From Siphonodentalium dalli (Eukaryota; Mollusca; Scaphopoda; Gadilida; Siphonodentaliidae), in the NCBI GenBank assembly GCA_032622095.1, contig CP136067.1:200098052-200162051 (forward strand): a DNA stretch of 64,000 bases, in the 5' to 3' direction. Below the pieces are notes generated by a model. It made no database searches. It saw nothing but the letters and a program-made list of their open reading frames with translations, and was not told the DNA's origin. This document shows, in pieces, positions 12,918-26,400 of the stretch. The position numbers were made by a program, and so were the translations under genes. Each line of letters starts with the position of its first letter. The first letter of the stretch is position 1.

Positions 12918-13341
12918 CCCTTTACCCAACAGAACGGCCCTGTGCCAATGCATTATCTTATATATGAGAGTCGACTATAGGTCGCCTCGCATATATAAGA
13001 GAATGCATTGGCTTAACACATATTAAAAAAGATAAAATTGTCAAAGAATGTAGAAAAATATTATATATTTGTTTTTAAATGTAAGAAAAATGGTAAAAAG
13101 TGTTAAAAAAAAGTTCTTTTTAGGCCAATGCATTCTCTTAAATATGCGAGGCGACCTATGGTCTACTCGCATATATAAGAGAATGCAATTGCACAGGGCA
13201 TAACTGTAACCATCACAATGTGGTCAATGAACCGGTTCCAATGATATCCATATGTGTATGGTGTTATTGAGACAGACCGAAAATATTTTAGGCTATTGAA
13301 GCTTTATTTGGGCGTTTTTGGCCGTTTTGTTGGGTAAAGGG
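12918..13341. mobile_element. piggyBac-like MITE with TTAA duplication
   Basis: TTAA flanks both sides (12914-12917 and 13342-13345). Terminal inverted repeats read CCCTTTACCCAACA followed by an ACGGCC block. Inside lie two further palindromic blocks containing CCAATGCATT and CGCATATATAAGAGAATGCA. TTAA duplication with CCCTTT-type termini is characteristic of piggyBac-derived MITEs. No coding capacity in 424 bp. Confidence 0.8.
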
Positions 13342-13345
13342 TTAA

Positions 13346-16119
13346 AGTGCCGAAGTATGTTGCTAGATGTATAAATGTTGATGATAGCTGTCTTATAGAC
13401 TTGTATAACATTTATTTTATTTCGTTCGAACCACGTCGAATGCCACTTTAACTAAATTTATTATAGGGTGAGATCTCGCTCATCGATCAAATAAGTCAAC
13501 TGTAATCCCCCCTTTTCGATCTGAAATTTATCGTATGCATCATAATTCTTTTTCACCCGGGGAAAATATTAAATGTTTATCATGAAAGCCGCAACTATAA
13601 TAATTTTACGTGTTTGTGGTTATATATTGATGCAAAATCTCCCCGGTTCTCTTAAAAACACATGTCTTATAAAACGATGGAATTAGACAAATAAGTTACC
13701 TGAAGTTTACCAGAAATATTTTTGATAATATGATATTTTCAGCAATAGTTGATGTCCATGCATACTAGTAAAGTGGATCAATAGGATTTTTTGATAAAAA
13801 GATAATTTTCTTTTTTTAATTTTCTTGTTAATTACTTGTAAGTCGGTGTTGTTTGATAATACATAAATGGAAGGGAATCCACCTTTTTTTGAAATCCTGG
13901 AAATAATTGTTATTCAAACGAATATATATATATATATATTATTGCTGCAACTAGTATAGTCGTGAGAACATGGCGGTTTAGATGGCGATGGTCGAGCTCA
14001 AGTATAGCGGTATTATATTTGCGGGTTAGAGTGCATTGCTTCGGGTAAACAACCTATAATCGACATTGGCAATTCATAGCACTGTTAATATTATGAAAAT
14101 GCCACGATCTTATTTAGAAGGGAGTGTGGCCTCGTTGTTGTAGTGGCGTTTTATGTTCTTTATGAAGACATAACACGGCATCTAAACAGCTGCTGATGGG
14201 TTTGGCTCGGCATGCACTGGTCTCTCCCCCAACTTTGGTCCAGACTTTCAACATTTGGATATTTCATACCAGACACAACATTAGTTATAAATTGCACACC
14301 AACAATAGGTTAAAAAATGTTCTCATTGGTTGATTTTCCAACAATTTATTAGTGGGGAAATTTGTTGTTTTGAGACCAAGAGTTTGGACTGAAATGGCCA
14401 TCTGTTTAAAAGTGTCCATCTTGTCAGGTTGGAAATGACCAACAATTGGTAAACTTGAGGCCAGTCTAGATGCAAGAATTTGGTAATTTTCATGTTCATA
14501 TTTCAAAATTGTCCAGGTCCTTTCCAATTGGCCAGTCAAAAGTGGTTAATTAATTTAAGAAATCATATCGGATGTACATTTGCCTGGCGTTAAACCACTA
14601 TATGTTAGACTTTTACACACATTGTCAGTTTTATATATCAATTTTGTCTTATAGTGAGCCGAACATGCATGGTCAGGCCATATTTTGTTTCCCAACCTGG
14701 CAACTGGGCGCAAGACTACTAAACCATTTATAATAGACTTCCAGGCCTGTGTGGGAACGGTGATGATATATAATTATAGACCTACGTCTGCCTTCAACTG
14801 TTAGGGTAGATCAGCAAATATAAACAGGGCGTCCGTGATCTGGTTGTATGGGTTACGTTTCTACGTCAAATTTCTCACCACAGCTTATAGAATCAGTTGT
14901 GAAATTAAAGTTTCCAATATCACATAGTACGCGAAAGTAAGACTCAAATACTATGCTCGGTTATATTACAGAGCGTATGATCACCCACGTGCGCATTTCG
15001 TCGCTTTTGCATGATTCTTTGTAACGCACGTTGGATATATATTTTAATTCCGAATTTCATGTGTTCACATGTACATGTTGAACAATAATCGGGCAAGTAA
15101 CTGTAAAACTGGTTCATCATCTTGCAGTCAATGTCATATGTTACAAAAGTGTAGCTATCCGATTGAAGCTTATATCAGTCTCAACAAAGATGGCGGATCG
15201 GATGGACACTCGCTCATGTCTGCTGTGCAAGATTCTTTTATATCGCCACTAGATGACATGAACTGCAGTAATGATGGCATGGACATGAGTGTTGAAGTAT
15301 CTGCAAAACCACCGTTCATTTAAATTCTTCATATTTCGTACTTTCACTTGTAACAATACATTTTGACTTTGAAATATTGTTATTCCCAACCGAGATCTAA
15401 GTAAATAAAAATTGGATGGAATTTTAGAAACAACGCCATGACTCTCGGTGTTGTAATATTTTCAGAACTATTCCAGTTCAGCTTAACAATTCATAGGAGC
15501 GTGATAGGGGTCAAACAAACATTCCATAACGGCTCCACCGAGTGCGTTGACCAATGGTCGTCGCCGCGAGTGTCAACTGGCTGTTTATTACGCCTCTATA
15601 GGGTGTATTATGTTAAGCTGTTTTGGCCTGACAATGGAGCTGGGGTATATGATTAAATACGTACTAGCTATATGCGTACTGGTTATACTTTTTGCAGGAT
15701 GTATGTAATCGCGGTTGTATCTTCGCGGATGTCTCATTGATGCAATATGTAACTTTTATGACCGCGTTAATTGCTTTCAATATTTAGGTGTGAACAATCG
15801 CTGGGCCACTCTTGAAAATGTTATTGCGGGAATACAATGCATAATATAACATTGCTGAATTATGTATCAGTTTGATTGTAGACTGACGGTCGTATTGCGA
15901 AGTATCGGGGGTGTATTTAACCCGATTAGTATATTTTTGGTCCGCATTTAGAGGCCTTTCTGATGGGGTGAATGAGAAACCTTCAGTGATAAGCCGTAGT
16001 TGTTGTTATAAGTTGAAGTATTATAGTTGTTTTAACAGATTTCTCAGGTGGTACATTCATTAAACCTTGAGGAAATTAGGAACAAATAGTCTCCAATAAT
16101 CGTATTTTTTGTTTGGTAC
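13346..16119. other. No recognisable gene
   Basis: AT-rich, mostly unique sequence. An 84-codon frame at 15069-15323 (Cys/Ser-rich, with Asp/Met near its end) looks slightly less AT-biased than its surroundings but matches no family I know. A minus frame at 14539-14285 is also unrecognised. Neither is called as a gene. Confidence 0.4.
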
Positions 16120-16695
16120 TTGGATGGACTAAATGTCGTTTCAACGAGTATAGACACGCTAACAGTTCTAATTCTATCTGACTCCAATTTGATTCTCAAT
16201 TCGACATTATTCTAGATTTATATGGAACTATTCCTCCATCTAGTAGCAACCTTGTGCCAATGCCATGTCGACTGGGGTCGCAAGAGATTGCTAAATTCTT
16301 ATCAGGATCATAGAATCGTAGAATCTGTGCTTCTGTTTCTTCAGTCGAGCAAACGTTATTTCATGGCTCTGAGTCCATGTGAACGCAACATCAGTTTTCA
16401 ACAGTTCACGCAATGCCGTTGCTCTGTTCTTCCTGTATTCAAGAATGTTAGCATTCCTAGGAATCGCTGAAAATCTTCATTGCAGGTGGGACTTGGGAAG
16501 TCAGTTATTGCTGTGATGCGATCAGTGTCTATCTGCATTCCATTCTCACTTATCGAGAATCCGAGATATTTTATCTGCTTGGCACTAAGAATGCACTTCG
16601 ATTTATTCAGCTTAAGGGTTTTCTCTCGACATATACCAAGAACAAACTTTAATCGCTATCGACATGTTTTTCATCTGCGGCGTGTACATATGTTC
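16120..16695 (-). pseudogene. Ty3/Gypsy-type retrotransposon pol fragment (RT end to RNase H)
   Basis: Reading the minus strand, a block of about 55 codons carries LKLNKSKCILSAKQIKYLGF, matching the end of the Ty3/Gypsy reverse transcriptase (usual pattern LNxxKCxF...V.YLG). It is followed by ITDFPSP and QRFLGML. After a frameshift near 16440 come FTWTQSHEITFARLKK and, after another shift, FYDPDKNLAISCDPSRHGIG, the start of the RNase H region, then WSQIELELLA. Gag, protease, the catalytic RT core, integrase and LTRs were not found. Multiple frameshifts and stops show it is dead. Family order and motifs are established; the clade is not determined. Confidence 0.8.
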
Positions 16696-17241
16696 AGACT
16701 TCAACGCCTTCCATGCAAGTAGTAGGAAATGTTATAATACTGCGACATAACCCAATAACCCAACCATGTGTTGTAAACACAGCGGTTACATATCGATCAT
16801 ATCGGATGGAACATTTGCAAAATTCCAAGAGTTTTCTATATTTGTATGTAAATATATTCCACACATCAATTCATACATTTCTTATATCACAACATACCAT
16901 TCTGATATGTTATTCATCTCTGGAATTATTATTTATAGATAGATTAAGATATATCCAGAAAAGCATGAGGTGTAAAATGTTGGACATAGGTGAACAGAAG
17001 GTTAAATGTTTACTGTGACTACGCAAGCAAATTGAAACAACATGTTGAATATTCCAGATATATTCACAAACTAAAATTGCAAAATAGACGAAGTAGACAC
17101 ACAGTATCAAAGAGAGCAAAAAAACAGTTTTATTCAAATTAAAATTTATTTGCAAACGAACACTGAACAAACCAGCATAAAATAACAATGTTTCATGTGA
17201 TGTGTTTTTTGTCAGACGGCACTTGAAATGTAAATGAAAAC

Positions 17242-17781
17242 TCATAAATCAGACTTGATAACTTTGTCAAAACTTCTGGACGTATTCTCGGAAAATGCTA
17301 CAGTATAGCTCGTGGGCGGAAGATAAACTTGGAATATGAAAATATATCTCCTTCCCATGTTTACTTCTATACCGATTATGCGATCATCATTTATATCAAG
17401 TGGGGTTAGTCTGCCTCCGTACCTGTCAATATTCCACACGAGGTATACACCACCAGAGTACCGCCCGCGTTCCCAAGGGAGACGTTGAGAAAAGTCGCTG
17501 ACAACATAACAGTCATATTTAACGTGGCGAAAGTAAGGTAAGTCTGCATCGCTCAACCAATGTTTGCTGATGCCATAGATATCCAGGTTCAGTTGATCAA
17601 TAAAATTACTGTGATAAAACGCAGACGAAAGGATACCAATCGCGTTCCATGTGCCAAGGGAAAGCATCATGTTGAACAAGACACTTTGCACTAATGGATA
17701 AACATATCCTTGAGCTTCCACAGGAAGGTCATCCTGTTCTGATAAGTACTGAAATGTGAGAGACAGATTAATAGTGACCAA
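17242..17781 (-). pseudogene. LINE endonuclease (EEP-type) domain fragment
   Basis: A 179-codon open frame resembles the apurinic-type endonuclease that opens ORF2 of CR1/L2/Jockey-group LINEs: SLGTWNAIGILSSAFY (conserved TWN..G.LSS), LDIYGISKHWLSDADLPYF, GRYSGGVYLVWNIDRYG, PLDINDDRIIGIEV and IFIFQVYLPPTSYT. The residue normally Glu in the ISEHWL block is Lys here, so the enzyme would be inactive. No reverse transcriptase follows downstream on the minus strand. A possible ORF1 remnant lies upstream at 19020-19400. It may be a partial relative of the plus-strand LINE at 51681, whose own endonuclease part is missing; overlap is therefore not testable here. Confidence 0.8.
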
Positions 17782-18467
17782 ATAAATATCAAATACACCA
17801 ACAGAGTAACACTTTTCACGTATTTGACTTCCTGTCTAGCTGAGGAATGCGAAATTGTTATAAGAGAGGTAACTCCATGTGTGTGGAGGAGTTAACTAGA
17901 GCAAATGTCTCGTTGGTTTGGTCGCTTTGTACGCTTGATGTGCAACCAATTCTTTGCATTTAAAGTCGGCGGGTCAAAAGTGAGGTTCCAGAACGTCACC
18001 AACGTTATCTACACACACGTTGATTCTTGAACTAGAACGTTGTGTCCTGAAAATGCGGATGATGGTGTACGGTAACTATGTCACACGTTTCCAAATAAGA
18101 ATAATTAAAAACATTAGCATCACAATTCAATACGCCCTGTCACTAACTCGCGGCCATATTGGAGCCAACAGGTCCGGTTCCGTGGTTTTACTTAGCTTTC
18201 CATATATGGAAGTCATAAATAATTCAAATTATCATCACAATAAGCTGTCTGCGTGGGAGGCGGTTTTCCTGACCGAAGTATGCGATGATTTCGGGGATGG
18301 CCGAGAAGTAGGTGCTTTTCCATCAAACGAGATGATTGCAGAGGACTCACAAAACTCCAAGATCCCACGGGAGATGTCAGATTGACATCTGTTTATATAA
18401 AGCAAGGAATGTGGTAGTGATTCCGCGAATTCATTCGTTTTATGAAAAGCTTTGGTGCTCAATTATA

Positions 18468-18990
18468 TACGCTTAATTCTCAAAAGTAGTGTTAAAATAT
18501 GAAGGTGAGAGACTATGCTTTCGAATGATGCATAATATGTATTGTTTCATTGCGTAAAACGCGAGAAAATTATCTGTATTCCTGTTTCTTTATTCGAAAA
18601 AATTAACGTTTCGCCAATTTCCGATTCACCGCTCGACGTTCCTTGCCAAGTATACGCTTAGTTCTCAAAAGTAGTGTTTACATGTTGAAATATTCATTAG
18701 GGGGCAAGGCTATGCTTTCGGATGATGTATAATATGTATTGTTTCATTACGTAAAATGCGAGGAAATTAAGTTTATATCTCTGTTCTTGTACTTGTTCCT
18801 GTTACTCTGAAAAAAATTACGCTTTTCTAATTTCCCATTCATGGCTCGTCGTTCCTTGACAATTATACGCTTAGTTATCACAAGTAGTGTTTAAATGTTG
18901 CAATATTCATGATGGGGAGAGGCTATGCTTTCGAATGATGTATTAACATTTAGTTTATATAAATTTTCCTGTTCATGTTACTCGAACTAG
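18468..18990 (+). repeat. Three tandem ~190-bp units
   Basis: Units begin near 18468, 18655 and 18866 with ACGCTTA(A/G)TT(C/A)TCA(A/C)AAGTAGTGTT and share GGCTATGCTTTCGAATGATG, TTGTTTCATT(G/A)CGTAAAA and CTCGACGTTCCTTG(C/A)CAA. The third unit is diverged and shortened. Confidence 0.8.
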
Positions 18991-19019
18991 TTACTCTGTG
19001 TAGTCTGTTACACGGAAGC

Positions 19020-19400
19020 TGTCCATGTTCCTGGTTGCGTTCCCGTTACTCCCGGTTTCTAGAGTTTCCACACGAGTCACCAAAGCTGGGATCGACAACA
19101 CTGTTGATAATTTATTTTCTATACGAAGTAAACGTGATTCAAAGTTAATAATTATTCATTTAAGAAGTGCATGGAAGCTCACGCAGTGCAGCCTGGGTCG
19201 TGGAGATTTGATCTTCCTTCATCAGTAAGATATCCTTCTGAATTTCAAGTATCGATGAAATCAAAGATGGTACTTGTGAGGAGTTAATGCTGACTGGAGT
19301 GTCAGTCTGCGAAGTTGAAAAGTTTGATGAATTGGGCGTGATTTGCTATTGCTGATCATTTCCGATAAAACGTCTCTTGCCAACAACAGTTTGAACCACG
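19020..19400 (-). pseudogene. Possible LINE ORF1 remnant (coiled coil)
   Basis: On the minus strand, SLISSILEIQKDILLMKEDQ is followed, after stops and a frame change, by FESRLLRIENKLSTVLSIPALVTRVETLE, a heptad-rich coiled coil like those in LINE ORF1 proteins. It lies upstream, in the same orientation, of the endonuclease fragment at 17242-17781, the order expected for ORF1 then ORF2. Several stops interrupt it. This is inference from pattern alone. Confidence 0.35.
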
Positions 19401-20104
19401 GGTGCTGGTCCCTCGTATGAGAGATCGATACAAAATCTGGATATCAAATTTCAGTTCATCCATCGCTGAAATATTTGTGTGTACGGACAGCATATCTCTG
19501 TTATCTCTAGTTGATCTATTACACTAATGATGGTCTTAGTAATACCGAACGAGTTGTTTGACATATCTATAGAACAATATAGACATCGCTGATATGAAGG
19601 TTGTGAAGGCGATTGGTTGCCGATGATGCTATATATTATATACCAATGGGTTAAATTACTAGTTTGACTAGAATGATTTGTGTATGCCATTGCAATTCAG
19701 CAGCAAAAACCATCGAAGTCAATTACAAATACCATCACAATTAAATAAAAGACACGTTAGTCTTTGATTAAAAGTGTGTAAATGTGAAGATGCCCTTAGC
19801 GACTGATCGACAGTCTTCGGGAACATATATCGTCAAAATGTCTATTGCGTTGAGAATGAGAAAGCTTGTTTTCCCAGTTAATAAATAAGGCATTTTAATA
19901 ATCCATGTTTCCACATTCACATTTTCAGTGTAATTGTTTCTCAATTGAACCATGTTTTGAACTTCGAAGAAAGTTTCCAGAAATATGTTCGCACCTCACT
20001 GTCTCTGCGGAAAAAAAAAAATTCCGCACGCTTTTGGACTTGATCTCAACTCATTTCCCGAGTTTCAAGTTACATAAAATAGGTTTCTAATATATATATA
20101 TAGC

Positions 20105-20632
20105 GGTTGAAATAAATGGTAACACATTTAAGACCTATTGTATAATTTTTTCTCACGAGCTTTCGTCTAACATATACTTTATCAAGTGACAGACAAACGA
20201 GAAATGAGACAAGAAACGTTAAAACTACATGAAGCGTTGATGATGACGTGATGACGGTGTATCCTAGGTCGCAGGATTACAGAACAGAAATACATTTCAA
20301 TGTTTTCCAGTTTCAATTCCGGTATCAATAGAGATGCTGGATTCATGTCCGCGTGGTTGTAGTCTTATTGTGATATCTTATTGCAATTAACATGCAGCGA
20401 AATACCTTTCAATTGTACTTATACACTAGGTCCTAATTTATATCTACTAGAATTTGTTAACCATCAACTTGTTTACCTAGGATACAACGTCATCATCAAC
20501 GCTTCATGTAGTTTTAACGTTTCTTGTCTCATTTCTCGTTCGTCTGTCACTTGATAAAGTCTATGTTAGACGAAAGCTCGTGAGAAAAAAAATATACAAT
20601 AGGTCTTAAAGGTGTTACCATTTATTTCAACC
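20105..20632. mobile_element. MITE with ~150-bp terminal inverted repeats
   Basis: The left end GGTTGAAATAAATGGTAACA and the right end, its near-perfect inverse, bound 528 bp. The arms continue through TTAAGACCTATTGTATA, CTCACGAGCTTTCGTCTAACAT, and AACGTTAAAACTACATGAAGCG. The loop is about 240 bp. No target-site duplication is obvious. A related fragment (AGGTCTTAAAGGTGTTA) occurs near 38515-38530. Confidence 0.75.
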
Positions 20633-20639
20633 CAACTAT

Positions 20640-22840
20640 CAATCAGACCTATACGGCTACACTACTTTACCTATATATATAATACGAGGCTGCTGGCAGA
20701 TGGATCGGTTAAGGGGGAGACGCACGTTTGCCCAAAAAAAAGTAATCAAGAGAGATTTGTAACATTTTATAATAAGTTTCCTTTAGGTACCGAGAACTTT
20801 TATTTACTTCCACTTTCTTCATTAAACTGTGGTGACAGATGTAGCATCATATCTGTTTTCCATGAGAGGAGCCGTCTTTCTGCAGAAAAAGGAACACCAT
20901 TCTTATAAATGAAGTCAAATTATGAGTACCCTATTCTGAAAAATGCAATAATAAGCCAGACATTTGCAATTGGGACTATTTGGAAATGTATGGAGGACAG
21001 GATGGACAAATAACAAATCCAATTGACCTTGTTAAAAAACGCTAACAGTCAGTATATTTGGATCTGAAAAGTAAATAATCATAATACAATGATATAAATA
21101 TCAATGTATAATTATTAATCACTAAATAATTTAATAATTAATTATTATTTATTATTTAATTTTCAATTTAAAAAAAAACAAATTCTGAACTCTCAAAAGA
21201 TAGTACTCTCAATCTCTCATTCAGCTGTTCAATGCATAATATCTCTCAATATATGATAGATTGTCATTGATATCATGCTTAACTGAACTGACCAAATAAA
21301 TGCACATAAATAAATCATACATTTTGCTTCTGACATTCTGTGGTTTTACACCAGTACTAAGGTATCCCAATGATGCAAAGTATTCCCACTATATCAAAGT
21401 AAGCAATCTCACTATGCCATTGAATATTGGTGATAAGTCTGTTGAAATACAGTTTATAATGACCTCAAAGGTGTCAAAGGTATTGTATTTGTCATATTAT
21501 GGACCATGGGTAATGGGTTATACCAAAAATCGCACATAACTGTTGTGCAATATTGACGCTAAATTAAATTACATACCTGCTCATCTGCTCGGCAAGGATT
21601 CATTTTCTTTGATTCCAAGTTATTTCAATCACCTATAAGAGACAGACAAATTTTTATTTTCTTAACTTTCAATTTCGCACCAGCAATGTATAACAGCATT
21701 AGCTTTCTGGGGTGTTGCCTCCGACACCACGTTTACAAAATAAAAAAAAGCTCTCTCGGGGTAAATTCGCATTAGACACCCCATATTACACAAATGAAAT
21801 AACACAAACTATTTTCATTTAAAACGTATGTACAATTTAGATGAAGCGTTGAGTGGTCAATCTCAATGCCTTGTAAAATGTTTTATTGGGAGAGACTACA
21901 AATTAGATTTATCGAACACCTCAAATGGGTTCCAGCAACTGTTGGAGGTTTCATTTAATTACTTGATAGTTTCATGTTGATCTGAATTGCCCTATACTGG
22001 TACTAATTGAAATATTTGGATAAAAACTAACATATAACTAAGCTCAATTCAATTCAAGATCCTGAATGTGTCTTTGCTATTGGATGGCAGCGACAGGATA
22101 AAATAAAACATAAAATATTTTGATAATACACATGTATTTTAGATTGAACTTAACAAAGACCCCAGTTCACGCGACAACTCATGTGGTTAATTAACTATGG
22201 TGCGATATACTACAGGTACAGAGGGGGCACACAATACCAACTGTTATTTAATGTTATTAACACATGATGGGATGTTCAAAACATTTGTTTCCAGCTAATT
22301 GTGGTAGCCGCCTTTAATGAATTGAAATTATCTATATCAACTTACCTGTAAATGTTGACAGTTACAGGTAATTAGGAATTAACCTCTCATTACCCTTCTT
22401 CTACCAGGTACAGGACAACCCACAACCTCTCATTGCTCTTCTCCTATCGGGTACAGGACAGCCTCATGGCAATCTAATGTGTTAGTGTTCAGGCAACTGT
22501 AATAAAGACTTGGAGTAGTCTCTCCTACTTTTCTCAACCTTTGAACACTTTTTATACCCAGATATTAGTGTCACTGTGACCGACGGGAGATGCCTGACAT
22601 TTTGATAAATACAAATGAAAATGCGAATGCGAGGCGGGGGTGCAACGAAATCGAAAACTAAGCGTCTTTTGATAATTGGCTCACGAACTATTAGGGGCAT
22701 TTCAATTTGTGGAATTTCTTGATCAGGGGAAGCTTATTGTCGCCTTTCTAGGCTATTTGCCTAGCGAACGTTTGGACATTGCATGCATTCCACCACAAAC
22801 CATAATGAGATACTTTCTGACAGGGGAACCATCGTTCGTC
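20640..22840. other. No recognisable gene
   Basis: AT-rich, including a very AT-rich run at 21060-21175. Short frames at 20612-20908, 21300-21539 and 22676-22861 have no recognisable domain and are not called. CTCATTRC(C/T)CTTCT and ACAGGACA motifs near 22380-22465 form a small local duplication. Confidence 0.4.
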
Positions 22841-22844
22841 GTTG

Positions 22845-23125
22845 GCGAGATAATTGATTAGTATGTGACTTATATACATGTAGTTAGTGGGAGACGTGAG
22901 TCAAAGCTGTTGGCAAATATAAATAAATGTATGGTGTATATGCTGGGTCTAGTATTTGTTTGTAATGTATAACAACTGTGGTGCGAAATTGGCGAGATAA
23001 TGGATTATTATGTCACTTATATAAATGTAGTTAGTGGGAGACGTGAGTCACAGTTGTTGGCAAATATAATTAAATGTATGGTGTATATACTGGGTCTGGT
23101 ATTTGTTTGTAACAGCCAACAACTG
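22845..23125 (+). repeat. Tandem duplication, ~137-bp unit
   Basis: GGCGAGATAATTGATTA / GGCGAGATAATGGATTA opens each unit, followed by ATGTAGTTAGTGGGAGACGT, TTGGCAAATATAA, and TATACTGGGTCTRGTATTTG. Two copies are highly similar; a third begins but is lost. Confidence 0.8.
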
Positions 23126-23495
23126 TGATGTGAATGAAGATCCGATCGTGTGGGTCGGTTGTGTGCTAGAGTTCTCCGTACATTTAGGGTTATCTGGCTT
23201 TAATTAACCGCTCTCTGTTTTTCCCGACTTGCCTCTAATTGAACTCATTTCATTCTATTTGCTCCCATACTGTCTCCATTTGTATCTGGTGTTGTCTCTC
23301 CCTTGTTCTGTTGGTGTGCCTGTCTGACCTGTTTGCAAATACATTTGTTTTGTTTTGCACATGTACGTTAAGGAGTACATGTATATATGTTATGTTCTCG
23401 TTTTCATGTTCTACAGTTTTTGTATGTTTGTGTTAACTTACATGTGTATATCAATATCTTAATTTATGGAGGAATTCAAGATATATATTACATGA

Positions 23496-26400
23496 GCAGC
23501 ATAGGGGCGTCTGTGGGGCCATGTTAAATCATGGCCCTTCCCTAATGTATGTGTGTATATCTATGGCCCCATAGTCTTACAACGCCCTCTTTTTTATGTA
23601 TGGACATAAACTCCTCTTTTCTATATTATTTGTAATCCCTCCTTTTCTATGTTGTATTTATCTTATAGGTCTCATTATTCAGTAAACTCCTCCTTTTCTA
23701 CCCACGCATTTTGAACCTTCTCTCACCTTCTCTCTCACCTTCTCTCATGCGTAAGCTTCAACCCATGCATTTAGTCTGGAACCTTCTATCACATTCACGT
23801 GTATTGAAAATCCATAATTATCATAAAGACTTTCCGAGCCACTGGCCTCATATATTTGTTATACCTCTTTAAGATTCATATCTGTATGAATCATTTATGC
23901 CTCGCCGATAAGCACGCTTTTTCTCACAAATTCTAGGCACACTTTCACTCACAAACGCTAAGAACAGAGCGTCTCTCCTATATCTGGAATATTCTCGGCA
24001 CGTGGCGGGCCAGTTAGCAGTACAAGACTCTACAGATTCGACATACCGCTAGACGATAAGACGAAGATGTGCTTGCATACCATAGACCCACGCATAGCAC
24101 ATAATGCATTCAAATGACCGAGTGTGACCACTGCACTTGGAAAGCTCGAAGGGCTAATTAAGCTTCAATTTGAATCCCAACATTTTCTTATTTGAAGAAC
24201 ATTTGATTTATTCTCATGGTAAAGTATTAGACAAGCTTTTCATATATTTTCATATGTATCCAACTTAAAGCATTTCTGCTAACTGGTATATGTAGGGCCA
24301 CCACACATTATACAGTGGAACCAATAATACAGATGCACACTAATCAGGTCAGACTGGCACACTAGTCTCTTTGAATCCACATTAATAACTAATTAAACAT
24401 CCTGGTTGTTTCTGCGCTTCCATTGAAAATCATAAACATATGTCAGCGTAGTTTTACGAGTTATACGTCTATATTTGTAATCAATAGTTTCAACTACATT
24501 TCGCTTGTGTTTTGGGGTAAATTTATATTTAAAATTAAGAATTTAAACCTAGTTCAATGTTCAAAACGATCTTTCTTTTCAAAATTGTCTGAATGTTCCT
24601 CGTTTTACCATATATTTTAGCAATCTGCATGCTTTCATTCATATAAAATTATCACCAATAAGTACACGAATCTCATGTATATAGTTTTAGTAATTCCACG
24701 AAATATCCAGCAATCCGAAAACAGTTGATATATCCAGTAAGGAATCTGTTTCAAATTCTGATCTTTCAATCAAAGTATTCAATCTCTTTCTACCATCAGC
24801 ACAATTTCCTTCTAGAAGTTCCGTAATTATTATTTTACTCTCCCTTAAGAACCATGTATGTTGTAGTTCTGTTTGATGACTTCGTTTATTGTTGACATTT
24901 CGACTAAGTCATTGTAGTTTTTCTCAAGCATTTATGTGAGTAATATTCCCACCATAAGTCCTAATTTACAAAACCCTCTGTTTATTCGAGGAAACTCACA
25001 GGTCATTGAACATGAGTTTCTCATCATGATACAAAATTAGTACCGGTGTTACACAATAGGTGGCTCTAAATGTACCCGGCCCAAGTGAGCGTTTGATCTC
25101 TAATGGCGATCGGAAAAGTATTTAGTTCTTATTATAATATTTATAACAGCCGGGTCGAGCTATATAATACATGGACAAACGAAATGATAACATCTGTTTA
25201 CCAATTTGATGTATTCTAGTCATAGTTCATCCATATTGTTACTCTAAAATCTCCATTATAGAGCCCTACTGATGCAGACTCATGTATAAATAATTACTTC
25301 GTGTATTTTGCTCATCAAATGATCAATTATATGTATTGTTACTCCTATAAATATAGTCTGTTATACAGAGGATACATTGCCCACGTGACAGTCTCAGACT
25401 ACTATGTGAACATGTGTGTATATTAATTTAACATATTCTTCTCAAAATGCTCTATTATATACGGGGGATCAAACATTGGTCTGGAAAAGGCCTGTTATGT
25501 GGACACGTGTATACATATTTACTTGATGTATGCTTTCATAATTCATTTCGTATACATGAATTCTTTATTGTCTTTCATTTATACCATTATTAGTGGAAAT
25601 ATAGTCTAAAATCGTCGGTATATGGAGAAAATATAGCATCAATACAGCTTTATTGGTGGTAACTGAAATTATTGAATCATATATTGCAACTAAACAAGCG
25701 AGACAACTCATCACAACACATAAATTCGTAATATTTCTGAAGCCTGTGGTCGTCTGGTGTGTCTTATCAATATGCCATTATATGCACGGATGCAATGTGT
25801 TCAAAGTATGCAAGTGCGTGTCTGATTTATGTATACGTCCATGTTTCTTAAAGCAAATACATTACATATACGTGCGTTATGACGTATATTAAGTGCCATT
25901 TCCACCAGTAAATAACGTATAAACGCTCTTTGCTGTATAGTTAAACTTTTGAGTTTTCACACGCAGTCTATGTCTTTTATGGACTATATACGTGGTAGAC
26001 GTCAGTATGTACATGAAGGTAATGCAATCTAAGTATGCGAGTATGTGTCTGATTTATGTATATGTCCATGTTTCTTAAAGCAAATCCATTACATATATGT
26101 GCGTTATGATGTATATTAAGTGCCATTTTCACTGGTAAATCACGTATAAACACCCTCTACTATAGTTAACTATTCATTTCTACATACGCTAGACTCTATG
26201 GTAGTCTGGTGTGTCTTATCAATATGTCATTATATGCACGAAGGCAATGTGTTCAAAGTATGCTTGTACATGTCTGATTTTGTGCAAATGTTTTCTTAAT
26301 TCAAACTCTTTACATAGATGTGGGTTATGACGTATATTTTAATGGTAAAGTATGTATATACACGCTCTTTACGATAGTTAAACTATTCAGATATGCACAT

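Noticed and set aside
15127-15250. Possible exon after a TTGCAG acceptor, in phase with the 12487 exon
   Set aside because: Open for only ~41 codons with no recognisable domain; acceptor-like sites are common by chance.
17950-18010. ATTTAAAGTCGGC match to the GIMAP exon acceptor
   Set aside because: Only 13 bases are shared; the downstream reading has no P-loop and stops after about 20 codons.
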